NCBI RefSeq assembly: GCF_900636325.1
Contig: NZ_LR134263.1
Coordinates: 744,001 to 808,000, forward strand
DNA: 64,000 bases
Direction: 5' to 3'
Origin: Staphylococcus delphini
GTDB taxonomy: Bacteria > Bacillota > Bacilli > Staphylococcales > Staphylococcaceae
The notes under the pieces were generated by a model that saw only the letters and a list, made by a program, of their open reading frames with translations, did not search any database and was not told where the DNA came from. The position numbers were made by a program, and so were the translations under genes. Of the stretch, positions 25,068 to 34,956 are shown piece by piece. Position 1 is the first letter of the stretch. Every line of letters starts with the position of its first letter.

Positions 25068-26814
25068 ACTGAATGCAGATCAAAATATTCAATACCGGAT
25101 TCTCATCGCATGTATGAAAGAACAATTATTTCCTGAAAAGACACAACTTCAATTCAAACAAAATCAAGTTGTAATTCAATATCAGCAACATGTGTTAGCA
25201 GTTCAATATGAGACGATCAGTACGTTATATCAACTCGAATTGAGCGGTCCTATTGTTTATCGTGTTGGCACAGCGGACGTCACGATTGAAACAGTAGAAC
25301 AATTGATTGAGATTTTAGGCACACATTTTGGCATAACCTTTCATGATCAATTGGTGGAGGAGTTACTACATAGTCGTCTCGGTCTTGAACTGAGCTATCA
25401 ACAACTGCGTCAACGCGAACGTGTGATGCGGCATTCATTAAAATTTTCGCGCATGCCAGACACGTTGAACTTTATTGCATGGTTAAATCATATGAATGGT
25501 GATGAAGTATTCTCAGTCCTTGGTTACACAGAAGGCATGGTTTGGGAAGGGCATCCGTCACATCCATTAACGAAGACGAAATTGCCACTCAATGCAGAAG
25601 AAGTTCAACAATATGCGCCAGAATTTATGAAAATCATTCCATTAAAAATGGTACTCGTACGTAAAAATTTATTAAAAAGTACGACGATGACTGGCGAAGA
25701 GGATTTCGTATTGAAAAAGATGTTCCCAGATAAAGAAAGTCAATTAAGACAGTGGATGCAAACGTATGAAGGGACATTGGATGATTACCGGATTATGCTC
25801 GTTCATCCATGGCAATATGCAAATGTGATAACTGACCGGTTTAAAACTATGATTGCGCAACACGACATCATTCCAACACCTTTTACAGTAGATTCGAAAG
25901 CGACATTATCATTTAGAACGATGCGCTTAATGCATTACCCATATCATGTGAAATTGCCTGTCAACGTTCAAGCGACGAGTGCTGTGCGTACCGTTTCGAC
26001 TGTGACGACGGTCGATGGTCCTAAACTCAGCTATCAATTACAAGACATGTTAGACATTTATCCGACCTTGTCTGTTGCGAGTGAACCGTATGGCGCATAT
26101 ATTGATGTGGAAGCGGATTTGGCACGTCAATTTGCGATGATTGTGCGTCATTCGCCTGAAGTGCATACACATGACTACACACAACTTGTGACAGCTGTTC
26201 TGACGCAAGTGAACCCTGTCGATGGCCAAGTCGTCGTCGATAGTTTGATTGAGTATCTTTACGGGGACATCAATGCGGAAACGATAGAGCAGTTCATCCG
26301 TCAATACATGGAAGCACTCATTCCACCACTCATTGCGTATATTCAACAATACGGTATCGCGTTAGAAGCGCATCAACAAAATACGATTCTGCAAATAGAT
26401 AAAGAAAATGAGACATTGTCGTTTATTGTACGTGATTTAGGCGGTTCGCGGATTTATCCTGAAACATTAAAGCAAACCGTTCCTGATTTTGAAATTACGA
26501 ATGACAGCTTAGTGAGTGATGAGATTGAAGCAGTAATCGCCAAGTTTCAGCATGCAGTCATTCAAAATCAACTCGGCACATTGATTCATCATTTCCATCA
26601 TGTGCATCAAATTGACGAAGCGACATTGTATGCTATCGCAGCAGCAGAAATCGAAGCAGCCATTGATCCAACACGTCCACATGCAGACGCATTAAAACGT
26701 ATGTTATTCGGTGACAGGATGACCGTTAAAGCGTTACTTAATATGAGAATGGAACAAAAAGTAAAACAATACGTGCAAATAGACATAAAAAATCCTTTAG
26801 AAAGAGAGCTGTAG
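25051..26814 (+). CDS. sfaB: Staphyloferrin A NIS synthetase SfaB
   Basis: A 587-residue IucA/IucC-family synthetase. I chose ATG 25051, 11 bases after GGAGG; ATG 25033 contains that RBS. Motifs in order: GHPSHPLTKTKLPL, MLVHPWQYANVI, SFRTMRLMHYPYHVKLPVN, YGIALEAHQQNTILQ and VRDLGGSRIYPE. In S. aureus SfaB adds the second citrate to citryl-D-ornithine and so completes staphyloferrin A. It overlaps sfaA and stops four bases before sfaC, a tight operon. Confidence 0.9.
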   Translation: MTLTHKLNADQNIQYRILIACMKEQLFPEKTQLQFKQNQVVIQYQQHVLAVQYETISTLYQLELSGPIVYRVGTADVTIETVEQLIEILGTHFGITFHDQLVEELLHSRLGLELSYQQLRQRERVMRHSLKFSRMPDTLNFIAWLNHMNGDEVFSVLGYTEGMVWEGHPSHPLTKTKLPLNAEEVQQYAPEFMKIIPLKMVLVRKNLLKSTTMTGEEDFVLKKMFPDKESQLRQWMQTYEGTLDDYRIMLVHPWQYANVITDRFKTMIAQHDIIPTPFTVDSKATLSFRTMRLMHYPYHVKLPVNVQATSAVRTVSTVTTVDGPKLSYQLQDMLDIYPTLSVASEPYGAYIDVEADLARQFAMIVRHSPEVHTHDYTQLVTAVLTQVNPVDGQVVVDSLIEYLYGDINAETIEQFIRQYMEALIPPLIAYIQQYGIALEAHQQNTILQIDKENETLSFIVRDLGGSRIYPETLKQTVPDFEITNDSLVSDEIEAVIAKFQHAVIQNQLGTLIHHFHHVHQIDEATLYAIAAAEIEAAIDPTRPHADALKRMLFGDRMTVKALLNMRMEQKVKQYVQIDIKNPLEREL

Positions 26815-26817
26815 TTT

Positions 26818-27894
26818 ATGCCTCAAATACACATTAATCTGAGTAAAATTAAATATAATGCGATGGTTTTACAGCACATGCTTGCAGGACAAGGGGTACG
26901 TATGGTTCCAGTGATGAAGTGTATGGGTGGCGATACCAAAGTACGTCAACAGTTTCGTGAAATGGGCTTTAACACTTTAGCTGAATCACGGTTAACAGCG
27001 ATGATGTCGAGTGAACAACAGCCCACTGAACACGATATGATGATTAAAGGGGCATTGCCACATGAAATCCACGATGTTGTGTGCCACAGTCAAATCAGCA
27101 TCCAAACAGAACTGGAGACGATTCGCGCGCTCAGTGACGAAGCAGTTGCACAAGGGGTAAAACATCATATTTATTTAATGGTCGATTGGAAAGACGGGCG
27201 AGAAGGCGCATTGACATATGAAGTTGTGCCACTCATTAAAGAAATCATTCGCTTAAAAGGAGTCTATTTAAAGGGATTGTCATTTAACTTCATGTGTTTC
27301 CGTCAAATTCCACCGACTGAAGAAGATATTGTGTATATCAATTATTTTATTGAATCGGTCGAACGGGACACAGGCGTGAAATTTAAGACGATTTCAGGTG
27401 GGAATTCGAGCATGTTGACACTTGCCATGTATGCAGACCTTGGACGTATTAATGAACTGCGAATCGGTGAAGCACTGTTTAGAGGTTATGAAACGGCTTA
27501 TAACATGCGCTTGCCGTATTTATTTGATAATGCAGTGACATTAAGTGGGCGTATTTTAGAAATTAAACCGCGCTTAAATCTTGAAACACGTCAATCTTAT
27601 ATGCAAGCCTTAGTCGATATTGGACAGCTCGATACCGTTATTTCGGGTATTCAACCTGTAGATCGCCAGCTTAAAATTGTTGGTCACTCCAGCGACACAC
27701 TCATGATGAATTTAGGACTTGCTGATTTTTATCAAATCGGCGACAAGATTGAGTTCCACTTAGACTATAGCGCCCTCGCACATAGCATGCATATGCAACA
27801 TATTCCGAGAAGCTATGAAGAAGATTTAGGCATCGAGCAATTAGTAAGTGGATTTGTCGATATCAAAAAGAATAATTTTATCAAACAGTATTGA
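26818..27894 (+). CDS. sfaC: Ornithine racemase-like PLP enzyme SfaC
   Basis: A 358-residue fold-type III PLP protein of the alanine racemase family. The PLP lysine lies in MVPVMKCMGGDTKVRQQ near residue 39, and GGNSSMLTLAMYADLG with LRIGEALFRGYE matches the cofactor-phosphate region. In the staphyloferrin A pathway it is thought to supply D-ornithine from L-ornithine. It is the last gene of sfaABC; the gene after it (htsA) has its own Fur-controlled promoter. Confidence 0.87.
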   Translation: MPQIHINLSKIKYNAMVLQHMLAGQGVRMVPVMKCMGGDTKVRQQFREMGFNTLAESRLTAMMSSEQQPTEHDMMIKGALPHEIHDVVCHSQISIQTELETIRALSDEAVAQGVKHHIYLMVDWKDGREGALTYEVVPLIKEIIRLKGVYLKGLSFNFMCFRQIPPTEEDIVYINYFIESVERDTGVKFKTISGGNSSMLTLAMYADLGRINELRIGEALFRGYETAYNMRLPYLFDNAVTLSGRILEIKPRLNLETRQSYMQALVDIGQLDTVISGIQPVDRQLKIVGHSSDTLMMNLGLADFYQIGDKIEFHLDYSALAHSMHMQHIPRSYEEDLGIEQLVSGFVDIKKNNFIKQY

Positions 27895-27920
27895 CATTGA
27901 GAATCGTTATCAATTATTAT
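27891..27920 (+). promoter_or_regulatory. htsA promoter with Fur box
   Basis: TTGACA (27891-27896), 18 bases, TATTAT (27915-27920). The Fur-box-like sequence ATTGAGAATCGTTATCAAT (27896-27914) fills the spacer, so Fur-Fe2+ bound there would block RNA polymerase. Confidence 0.78.
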
Positions 27921-27963
27921 TAAAATGTATTTGAAAAACATAGTTCAAAGGAGTGGCAGTATA

Positions 27964-28953
27964 GTGAAAACAAAGAAATGGTGGGGTATTGTCGCCCTAA
28001 TTGCTGTAATGATTATTGTTGCAGCTTGTGGCAATGTAAGTGATACTGACAAGTCAAAAGATAAGTCAGAAAGTACAAAAGGTGTTGAAATTAAGCACGA
28101 CGGTGGCACAACTCAAATTGACAAAGCACCTAAAAGAGTCGTTGCTTTAGAATATTCATTTGTGGATGCTTTAGTCGCATTAGGTGTGAAACCAGTGGGT
28201 ATTGCGGATGATGGTAAAAAATCAAACCTTATCGATCCACTTCGCGATAAAGTTGGCGATTACAAATCAGTAGGTGCACGTAAACAACCTAACTTAGAAG
28301 TCATCAGCGAACTTAAACCTGATTTAATTATTGCAGATAATAACCGTCATAAAGGGAACTACGAGCAATTAAGTAAAATCGCACCGACTATTTTATTACC
28401 AAGTTTAGATTCTGACTACAAAGACAATATCGAAGCGTTTAAAACAATCGCTAAAGCATTATCTAAAGAAGATCAAGCTGACAAACGATTGAAAGAACAT
28501 GAAGAAAAAATTGATAAGTATACGAAACAAATTACAATGGATAAAGACAAAAAAGTTTTACCAGCTGTCATTTCTCAATCAGGTCTTTTAGCACACTCTG
28601 ACAAATCATACGTCGGTCAATTTTTACGTGACCTTGGTTTTAAAGAAGCATTAACTAAAGAAGTGGCAGATCAATTACCTGAATACTTAAATGCACCGTA
28701 CTTAAATATGAACTCAGAACAATTAGCTGAAGTGAACCCTGAACGTATGTTTATTATGGTGAATGGCGAAAATGATCCATATTACGCTAAAATGAAAAAA
28801 GACCCAGTTTGGAATCGAATCGACGCAGTTAAAAATAATCGTGTGCATGTTGTAGATCGTCAAACATGGGCAAAATCAAGAGGTTTAATCTCTTCAGAAG
28901 AAATCGTTAAAGAGCTTGTTGAGATTTCTAAAAAGGAAAGCAACGACAAGTAA
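27964..28953 (+). CDS. htsA: Staphyloferrin A receptor lipoprotein HtsA
   Basis: 329 residues from GTG 27964 (RBS AAAGGAG); an ATG at 27925 is less likely because it gives no proper signal start. The signal peptide KTKKWWGIVALIAVMIIVAAC ends in a lipobox with Cys22, so the protein is lipid-anchored on the outside of the membrane. The rest is a two-lobed periplasmic-binding-like fold (RVVALEYSFVDALVALGVKP; KPDLIIADNNRHKGNYEQL). In S. aureus HtsA binds ferric staphyloferrin A and passes it to HtsBC. It lies directly behind the genes that make that siderophore. Confidence 0.92.
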   Translation: MKTKKWWGIVALIAVMIIVAACGNVSDTDKSKDKSESTKGVEIKHDGGTTQIDKAPKRVVALEYSFVDALVALGVKPVGIADDGKKSNLIDPLRDKVGDYKSVGARKQPNLEVISELKPDLIIADNNRHKGNYEQLSKIAPTILLPSLDSDYKDNIEAFKTIAKALSKEDQADKRLKEHEEKIDKYTKQITMDKDKKVLPAVISQSGLLAHSDKSYVGQFLRDLGFKEALTKEVADQLPEYLNAPYLNMNSEQLAEVNPERMFIMVNGENDPYYAKMKKDPVWNRIDAVKNNRVHVVDRQTWAKSRGLISSEEIVKELVEISKKESNDK

Positions 28954-29096
28954 GCGTTCGAATGGGATGAAAGAATGAACTCATTAAGTGCGTTCGTTCA
29001 ATGTACGATTCTAGTAAGTTGACGTGCATGATCAATGAACGGGCTACAATGTAATGATCCCAAGCGCTTGTCATTGTATATAAAAGGTGATTTGTT

Positions 29097-30122
29097 ATGT
29101 CAAAGTTAAATATAAAATTAAATGATGAACATCACCAAAGAAGACGCACTACGCTTACGTTTATTGTAAGCGTGTGCTTTCTTATTTTTGCGGTTTATTT
29201 AAATCTTGCAATTGGTTCATCTAAAATTTCTTTTCAAGCGATGTTAGATTATTTCTTTCATCTAAAATCTACAAAAGAAACATTTTTAATCCACCATGTA
29301 CGTATGCCAAGAATGATTGCAGGTGTGATGATTGGCGCAGCACTGGCTGTGGCAGGGGTGTTAATGCAAGCAATTACACGAAATCCACTTGCGTCACCAC
29401 AAATTTTCGGTGTCAATGCAGGTGCTTCGTTTACAGTCGTCCTCATTACTGTTTTTCTCCCTGCATTGGCTGATAATACTGTAGTGTTTGCCTTTGTCGG
29501 TGCATTTATTGGAGGCTTTACAGTCTATACACTTGCAGGTACGACGAAAGGGATGACGCCTGTAAGATTGGCACTTGCCGGGATGACAATCCACTTGTTT
29601 TTCACAAGCTTAACGCAAGGTATCATCTTGTTAAATGAAGATGCCACGACAACAGTGATGTTTTGGCTTGTTGGCGCGTTGCATACGATTAAATGGCCGC
29701 AAATATTCCAAGTTTTACCGTGGATCATTGGTGGACTTATCGCCGCATTATTACTTGGGCGTCAACTTGCTATTTTAAATTTAGGGGATCAGTTGGCAAT
29801 GGGTCTCGGCCAAAATACGAAACTTATTCGTGCCTTAGCTGGACTACTCGTCATTATTTTAGCAGGTGCAAGTGTGTCTATCGCAGGCCCTATAGGTTTC
29901 GTGGGTCTCATCGTGCCACATATCGTCAAACATTATTTGAACCGGAATTATTTTTTAATCATTACACTGTCTATGATTATGGGGGCTAATTTAGTATTGA
30001 TTTCAGATGTGATTAGCCGTTTAATTGCCTTTCCATTCGAATCACCAGTCGGCATCGTGACATCCTTTGTCGGTGCGTTATACTTCTTATGGATTACAAT
30101 GAGAGGAGTGAAAACACGATGA
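29097..30122 (+). CDS. htsB: Staphyloferrin A ABC permease HtsB
   Basis: A 341-residue FecCD-family permease with about nine to ten membrane helices. Family marks are FLIHHVRMPRMIAGVMIGAA near residue 65, MQAITRNPLASPQIFGVNAG, and VGLIVPHIVKHYL, the coupling-helix region that contacts the ATPase. It forms a heterodimer with HtsC. No ATPase gene is present here; in S. aureus FhuC, encoded elsewhere, powers the transporter. Its stop overlaps the htsC start. Confidence 0.92.
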   Translation: MSKLNIKLNDEHHQRRRTTLTFIVSVCFLIFAVYLNLAIGSSKISFQAMLDYFFHLKSTKETFLIHHVRMPRMIAGVMIGAALAVAGVLMQAITRNPLASPQIFGVNAGASFTVVLITVFLPALADNTVVFAFVGAFIGGFTVYTLAGTTKGMTPVRLALAGMTIHLFFTSLTQGIILLNEDATTTVMFWLVGALHTIKWPQIFQVLPWIIGGLIAALLLGRQLAILNLGDQLAMGLGQNTKLIRALAGLLVIILAGASVSIAGPIGFVGLIVPHIVKHYLNRNYFLIITLSMIMGANLVLISDVISRLIAFPFESPVGIVTSFVGALYFLWITMRGVKTR

Positions 30123-31081
30123 ATATTCATTTTGGTAGACGCTATAGTTTCATCATCGTACTTCTTATTGTAAGCGCCATTTTAAGTTTAAGTGCAGGTG
30201 CGGTTTGGATTTCACCGATTACGGTTATAAAAGAAGTATGGTCAGGCAACAACTTTATATTAAGCGAATTTAGAGTACCTCGTATGTTACTCGGTATATT
30301 AGTCGGAGCGGCATTAGCGATTTCTGGTGCAGTCATTCAAGGTGTCATTCGCAATCCTCTTGCGTCACCGGATGTGATTGGGATTACGAAAGGGGCAAGT
30401 TTGGCGGCAGTCATTGTCATTATTGTCTTCCCGACTGCCCCATTATTCGTACTGCCGGTTGCTTCATTTATTGGGGCATTAGTCATCAGTCTCATTTTAT
30501 CGTTGTTGATTAGTTGGAAAGGGATTAAAGGGTCACAACTGGCGTTAATCGGGATGGCCATTGGTGCTGTTGCGATGGCGTTAGTACAATACTTACTCAT
30601 CCGTAACCCTATGGAAGCCAACATTGCACTCGTTTGGTTAACCGGCAGTCTTTTCGGTCGTTCGATGGACCACGTGTTGACTATTTTACCTTGGTTGATT
30701 GTTGCGATTCCTGTTATTTTTGTATATGCGAGAAAGCTCGATATTTTACATTTAGGAGAAGAAGTGGCGATGGCGTTAGGTACACCTGTACAACGCACGA
30801 AAATGATTTTACTCTTCGCATCCGTGATGTTGGCAGGTGCCGCCATTTCTGTTGTGGGTGGATTAAGCTTTTTAGGACTCATTGCGCCACACATTGCACG
30901 AAGTCTTGTCGGTCATCAGCACCGTCATATCGTTGCGATGTCAGGACTTGTCGGTGCACTATTGATGGTCATTGCGGATGGTTTAGCACGTATCATAGCA
31001 CCGCCTATTGATATTCCAGTCGGTGTGTTGATTGCGATTATTGGTGCCCCATATTTCCTTTATGTGTTACGAAAAATGTAA
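30119..31081 (+). CDS. htsC: Staphyloferrin A ABC permease HtsC
   Basis: 320 residues from ATG 30119, which overlaps the htsB stop as ATGA and has GAGAGGAGTG upstream; an in-frame ATG at 30089 lies inside htsB. A FecCD-type permease with EFRVPRMLLGILVGAALAIS, GVIRNPLASPDVIGITKG and FLGLIAPHIARSLVG. With HtsB it forms the membrane channel for ferric staphyloferrin A. It is the last gene of the uptake operon; I see no strong terminator behind it. Confidence 0.92.
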   Translation: MNIHFGRRYSFIIVLLIVSAILSLSAGAVWISPITVIKEVWSGNNFILSEFRVPRMLLGILVGAALAISGAVIQGVIRNPLASPDVIGITKGASLAAVIVIIVFPTAPLFVLPVASFIGALVISLILSLLISWKGIKGSQLALIGMAIGAVAMALVQYLLIRNPMEANIALVWLTGSLFGRSMDHVLTILPWLIVAIPVIFVYARKLDILHLGEEVAMALGTPVQRTKMILLFASVMLAGAAISVVGGLSFLGLIAPHIARSLVGHQHRHIVAMSGLVGALLMVIADGLARIIAPPIDIPVGVLIAIIGAPYFLYVLRKM

Positions 31082-31122
31082 CGGATAAACTTGCAATTAA
31101 ATCTTTAACATTTGATTCAACA

Positions 31123-31151
31123 TTGCATATATATAGGAAATTTTGTATAAT
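31123..31151 (+). promoter_or_regulatory. Promoter of the YjiH-like gene
   Basis: TTGCAT (31123-31128), 17 bases, TATAAT (31146-31151), close to the sigma-A consensus, about 50 bases before the start codon. Confidence 0.65.
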
Positions 31152-31201
31152 TTATATCAATTGTTGAGCTGTCTGATACTAAGGGGAGAAGGCGGGAGAA
31201 A

Positions 31202-32572
31202 ATGGAAGATTTGAATCAGAAAGAAAAAAATATAGGGAGATTGAAATTTATTATTCTATCACTCACTGGAATTGTGTTGTTTTTAATTCCACTCCCTGTG
31301 ATAGAAGATGGGAAACGTACAACAACGTTACCGATTGCATTTTTAGCAAAACAATTTCAAGCGATACTCGGACCAGCGATTCCATGGATTATTATGCTGA
31401 TTATTATCGTTTCAGGGATTTTAACGATATTATGTAGTACTGTTTTAAAGCATCGTATACCAAAGAATAGCTTTAGAGCGAATGCATTTATTGTGACATG
31501 GCCATGGTTTGTCATTCGGATGCTGGCTATCATTATCGCTTGTATGACATTTTTAAACAAAGGATTTTCATGGGTATATTCAGAAGATACGGGAGGCCTT
31601 ATTTTTACAGGATTACTCCCAACGCTAGTCGCGGTATTCTTCTTTGCAGCAATCTTTTTACCATTGTTACTTGAATATGGTTTACTAGAGTTTTTAGGTC
31701 CGATTTTTAGACCTGTTATGCGACCGTTGTTTACACTTCCAGGACGTTCAACTGTAGACAACCTCGCGTCATTTATCGGTGATGGCACGGTCGGCGTGAT
31801 GATTACGAGCAAACAATATGATGAAGGCTATTATACGCGACGTGAAGCGACAGTCATTGCGACGACGTTTAGTGTTGTATCATTAACTTTTGCGATTGTC
31901 ATTGCAGAAACGATTGGCTTAATTCATCGTTTCGCACTTTTTTATGGGACAGTCGTGTTAGCCTGTTTCATCGCAGCACTCATTATGCCTAGAATTTGGC
32001 CTTTACGCTATGTAGAAGATCGTTTTTCAGATGGTGCAACGGCTGAAGAAAGACCAGAAAAACAATACAGTTACAAAGAATCATTCCGTCGAGGTTATGA
32101 AGATGCAGTGTCGACAGCATATCGTGCACCAGGATTTAAACAATACATGGTTACCGCCTTTAAAACGGTGATGGACATGTGGCTTGTTGTTATTCCTGTC
32201 GTGATGACTGTCGGTACAGTAGCGACCATTTTGGCGACGTACACACCAATATTCACATGGATTGGCTTGCCTTTTGTACCGCTTTTAGAGCTGTTACAAG
32301 TACCAGAAGCACAAGCGGCCTCTGAAACAATGATTATCGGCTTTGCAGACATGTTTTTACCATCGATCTTAATCGAAAGTGTTGAAAGTCAAATGACACA
32401 ATTCATTGTCGGCGTATTAAGTGTTTGTCAATTGATTTATTTATCAGAAGTCGGTGGCGTTATTTTAGGATCAAAAATTCCAGTTGGATTAGGAAAGCTT
32501 TTTGCGATTTTTTTAATCCGAACATTGATTACGTTACCCATTATTGTGTTTGTGGCACATTTATTTTTCTAA
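31202..32572 (+). CDS. YjiH-family membrane protein (nucleoside-recognition/Gate domain)
   Basis: A 456-residue protein with about ten to twelve hydrophobic segments. It carries features of Gate-domain proteins: FLPLLLEYGLLEFLGPIF, NLASFIGDGTVGVMITSKQY near the middle, and a C-terminal repeat with ESVESQMTQFIVGVLS. Relatives include the spore maturation proteins SpmA/B and the Nup-like Gate transporters, but no YjiH substrate is firmly known. ATG 31202 follows GGCGGGAGAAA. It has its own promoter and terminator. Confidence 0.75.
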   Translation: MEDLNQKEKNIGRLKFIILSLTGIVLFLIPLPVIEDGKRTTTLPIAFLAKQFQAILGPAIPWIIMLIIIVSGILTILCSTVLKHRIPKNSFRANAFIVTWPWFVIRMLAIIIACMTFLNKGFSWVYSEDTGGLIFTGLLPTLVAVFFFAAIFLPLLLEYGLLEFLGPIFRPVMRPLFTLPGRSTVDNLASFIGDGTVGVMITSKQYDEGYYTRREATVIATTFSVVSLTFAIVIAETIGLIHRFALFYGTVVLACFIAALIMPRIWPLRYVEDRFSDGATAEERPEKQYSYKESFRRGYEDAVSTAYRAPGFKQYMVTAFKTVMDMWLVVIPVVMTVGTVATILATYTPIFTWIGLPFVPLLELLQVPEAQAASETMIIGFADMFLPSILIESVESQMTQFIVGVLSVCQLIYLSEVGGVILGSKIPVGLGKLFAIFLIRTLITLPIIVFVAHLFF

Positions 32573-32591
32573 AACAAAGTTGAAAATAAGA

Positions 32592-32632
32592 CAACAGGCG
32601 AGGGCGTCATGATGCTTCCTTAGCCTGTTTTC
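32592..32632 (+). terminator. Terminator after the YjiH-like gene
   Basis: The stem ACAGGC/GCCTGT, extended inside by AGG/CCT pairing, is followed by TTTTCTTTT. Confidence 0.65.
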
Positions 32633-32680
32633 TTTTATGTGAGTGTGAACGCTCAATCATTCTAGTCTTAATTAAACACG

Positions 32681-32712
32681 AAAAAAATGGGACAGCGTGA
32701 GCCATCCCATTT
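32681..32712 (-). terminator. Terminator of the SunI-like gene
   Basis: On the minus strand the stem AAATGGGA/TCCCATTT, with GGCTCACGC-type loop bases, is followed by a run of T. It also contains an inner GGCT/AGCG pairing possibility. Confidence 0.7.
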
Positions 32713-32726
32713 CATAACTTTAAGTA

Positions 32727-32987
32727 TTACTTCGTCACTTCGTTGTATACTTTTTTATCATTAAACGTATAAATAATGTATTGTTGTTTGTTTGTGTCGA
32801 TAATCACACGGTTTGTTTTACCAAATGTAGAACCGATACGATAAACTTTTTTCGCATCTACTTGAGGTACTGCATGAATATCTTGATCTTCACTCACATT
32901 GAGGATTTCGTCATTAGGAATGTGAATATCTGCTACTCTCCATTGAATATGCACTTCTTCTTCGTTTTTCTTTACTGTCATTGCCAT
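32727..32987 (-). CDS. Small SunI/YnzG-like protein
   Basis: 86 residues from ATG 32987 ([20 protein letters not shown]), with AAAGGATG about 10 bases upstream; ATG 32999 abuts that RBS and is unlikely. It is a single beta-rich PH-like domain ([34 protein letters not shown]) resembling the B. subtilis SunI C-terminal domain and YnzG. SunI gives immunity to sublancin, but staphylococcal homologues lacking its membrane segment have no known role. This one has no membrane segment. Confidence 0.6.
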   Translation of the reverse strand: MAMTVKKNEEEVHIQWRVADIHIPNDEILNVSEDQDIHAVPQVDAKKVYRIGSTFGKTNRVIIDTNKQQYIIYTFNDKKVYNEVTK

Positions 32988-33177
32988 TACAAAACACATC
33001 CTTTATTTCTATTTGTAGATTCATTGTAACTGATTGAAACCGCTTTTTCAAATAAAATGAGTTACAGTGAGTTAAATGTGTTATACTATTTGGGAATTGA
33101 CGAAATATGCGAAAATATGTTCGTGTTTTTGCGCGTTTTATGGTATAATCCACACATCAATAGAAAGGTGGTTAACA

Positions 33178-33683
33178 TGACCGGTAAAACGCACTCCGCT
33201 GCAGGTATTCTTATTGGAGCTGCAGTGGGCATACATTTCCAATTAGATATTTTTGAAATGGCCACATGCATTGTTGTATCTGGTCTAGCGAGTATTTTTC
33301 CTGACATATGTCATACGCGGAGTAAGATTGGACAACGACTGCCTATTTTCAGTCATATTATCAAACATCTGTTTGGTCATCGTACTTTTACACATTCTTC
33401 ACTCTTTATGTTCGGGGTTTACTATGCATTACATATGATCGAAACACCAATTTACTATATGATTGGCATAATTTGTGGTATGCTTTCACATGTGATATTA
33501 GATATGTTAACACCGAGAGGCGTACATTTATTTTTTCCAATACCGATTCGCATACGTTTCCCAATTCACTTTAAGACAGGTGGTACAATAGATTTATCAC
33601 TTGCGACTACTTTTAGTTTTGTCACACTGTATTTGTTGTTTGAATCAACAATGAAACAAATTTTAAATTACTTTTTGCAATAG
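33178..33683 (+). CDS. YdjM-family membrane-bound metal-dependent hydrolase
   Basis: 168 residues from ATG 33178, with RBS GAAAGGTGG; longer in-frame starts have no RBS. Histidine-rich motifs of the family are visible: MTGKTHSAAGI at the start, FPDICHTRS, GHRTFTHSSLF near residue 62, and SHVILDMLTPRGV near 103. The protein has three or four hydrophobic segments. Members were first described as LexA-regulated membrane hydrolases (DUF457). The substrate is unknown. Confidence 0.78.
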
Positions 33684-33755
33684 TGATCAAAGCAGATGAA
33701 GTGATGTGTTAATGAAATTGAGTCACAGCTTTATTAAAGGAGCGTATAATTTATT

Positions 33756-34946
33756 ATGTTAGAAAGTCATAAACTTGAAAAATATAATCAAGCGCATTTA
33801 ACAGAATACGAAAAGCTAATGAGTACGAATGAGAAAGAACGACTGAACGACAAAATTGCTCAACTAGATTTAGCAGAAATTCAATCACTCTATCAGCAAG
33901 TTTATGTGAACCGTCAAACGATTGATGATGTTTCAGACGTCCAAGAAGTGAACTATGAAACAACTGACCAAATGACGGCTGAAACAATCGAATTTTATCA
34001 ACAACTTGGTTTACAAGCCATTCAAGAAGGTCGATTCGCAGTATTATTAATGGCGGGCGGTCAAGGCACGCGTCTAGGTTACAAAGGGCCTAAAGGTTCA
34101 TTTGAAATTGAAGGTGTGAGCTTGTTTGAATTGCAAGCACGCCAATTAAAGGCATTAAAAGAAAAGACAGGTCATTTTGTCGATTGGTACATAATGACGA
34201 GTGATATTAATGATGAGGCGACCCGTGCATTTTTTGAAGACCACAATCACTTCGGTTATGATGTTGAACATATTTACTTTTTTAAACAAGACAATATCGT
34301 GGCATTAAATGAGCAAGGTCAATTGATATTGGATAAAAACGGTAGTATTATGGAAACGCCGAATGGTAACGGTGGTATTTTCAAATCATTGAAAAAGGCT
34401 GGATACCTTGATCAAATGGCTGAACGTCATAATGAGTACATTTTCGTGAATAATATTGATAATGTGCTTGTCAAAGTGTTGGATCCATTGTTCGCTGGCT
34501 TCACTGTTCATCACCATAAAGATGTGACGTCTAAATCGATTGCACCACTTGCAAGTGAGAAGGTGGGCCGTTTAGCAGTTCGAAGTGGTAAAGACACAGT
34601 ATTAGAATATTCAGAGCTTGACCCTGAAGTAGCGAATCAATTTAACAATGCCAATATTGGTATTCACGCGTTTCGCCGCACATTTATTGAAAATGCAGTA
34701 GACAAATCACTTCCTTATCATCTTGCAATTAAAGCGCTTGAACAACTAGATGAAGATTTTGGTGTTGTGAAAAAGCCGACATTAAAGTTTGAACTGTTTT
34801 ATTTTGATATTTTTCAATACGCCACTTCATTTGTGACGTTACAAGTTGCTCGAGATGAGGAATTTAGTCCGTTGAAAAATAAAGAAGGTCAAGACAGTAT
34901 CGAAACAGCTACAAATGATTTGAAACGCATGAACATCATTGAATAG
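33756..34946 (+). CDS. UDP-sugar pyrophosphorylase (UDPGP family)
   Basis: A 396-residue uridylyltransferase. The nucleotide-binding signature [20 protein letters not shown] lies near residue 107, and [14 protein letters not shown] and [15 protein letters not shown] follow, as in UDP-N-acetylglucosamine or UDP-glucose pyrophosphorylases of the eukaryote-like UDPGP type. It would join UTP and a sugar 1-phosphate. Bacteria also have GlmU and GtaB, so the real substrate is not certain; uridylyltransferase activity is the safe call. RBS AAAGGAG precedes ATG 33756. Confidence 0.82.
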   Translation: MLESHKLEKYNQAHLTEYEKLMSTNEKERLNDKIAQLDLAEIQSLYQQVYVNRQTIDDVSDVQEVNYETTDQMTAETIEFYQQLGLQAIQEGRFAVLLMAGGQGTRLGYKGPKGSFEIEGVSLFELQARQLKALKEKTGHFVDWYIMTSDINDEATRAFFEDHNHFGYDVEHIYFFKQDNIVALNEQGQLILDKNGSIMETPNGNGGIFKSLKKAGYLDQMAERHNEYIFVNNIDNVLVKVLDPLFAGFTVHHHKDVTSKSIAPLASEKVGRLAVRSGKDTVLEYSELDPEVANQFNNANIGIHAFRRTFIENAVDKSLPYHLAIKALEQLDEDFGVVKKPTLKFELFYFDIFQYATSFVTLQVARDEEFSPLKNKEGQDSIETATNDLKRMNIIE

Positions 34947-34956
34947 AGGTAATGAT

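Noticed and set aside
30337..30894. A 185-codon minus-strand frame inside htsC, and similar antisense frames in yjiH, htsB and sfaD.
   Set aside because: They are shadows of strongly biased coding frames, rich in Ile/Ala/Pro/Thr without domains.
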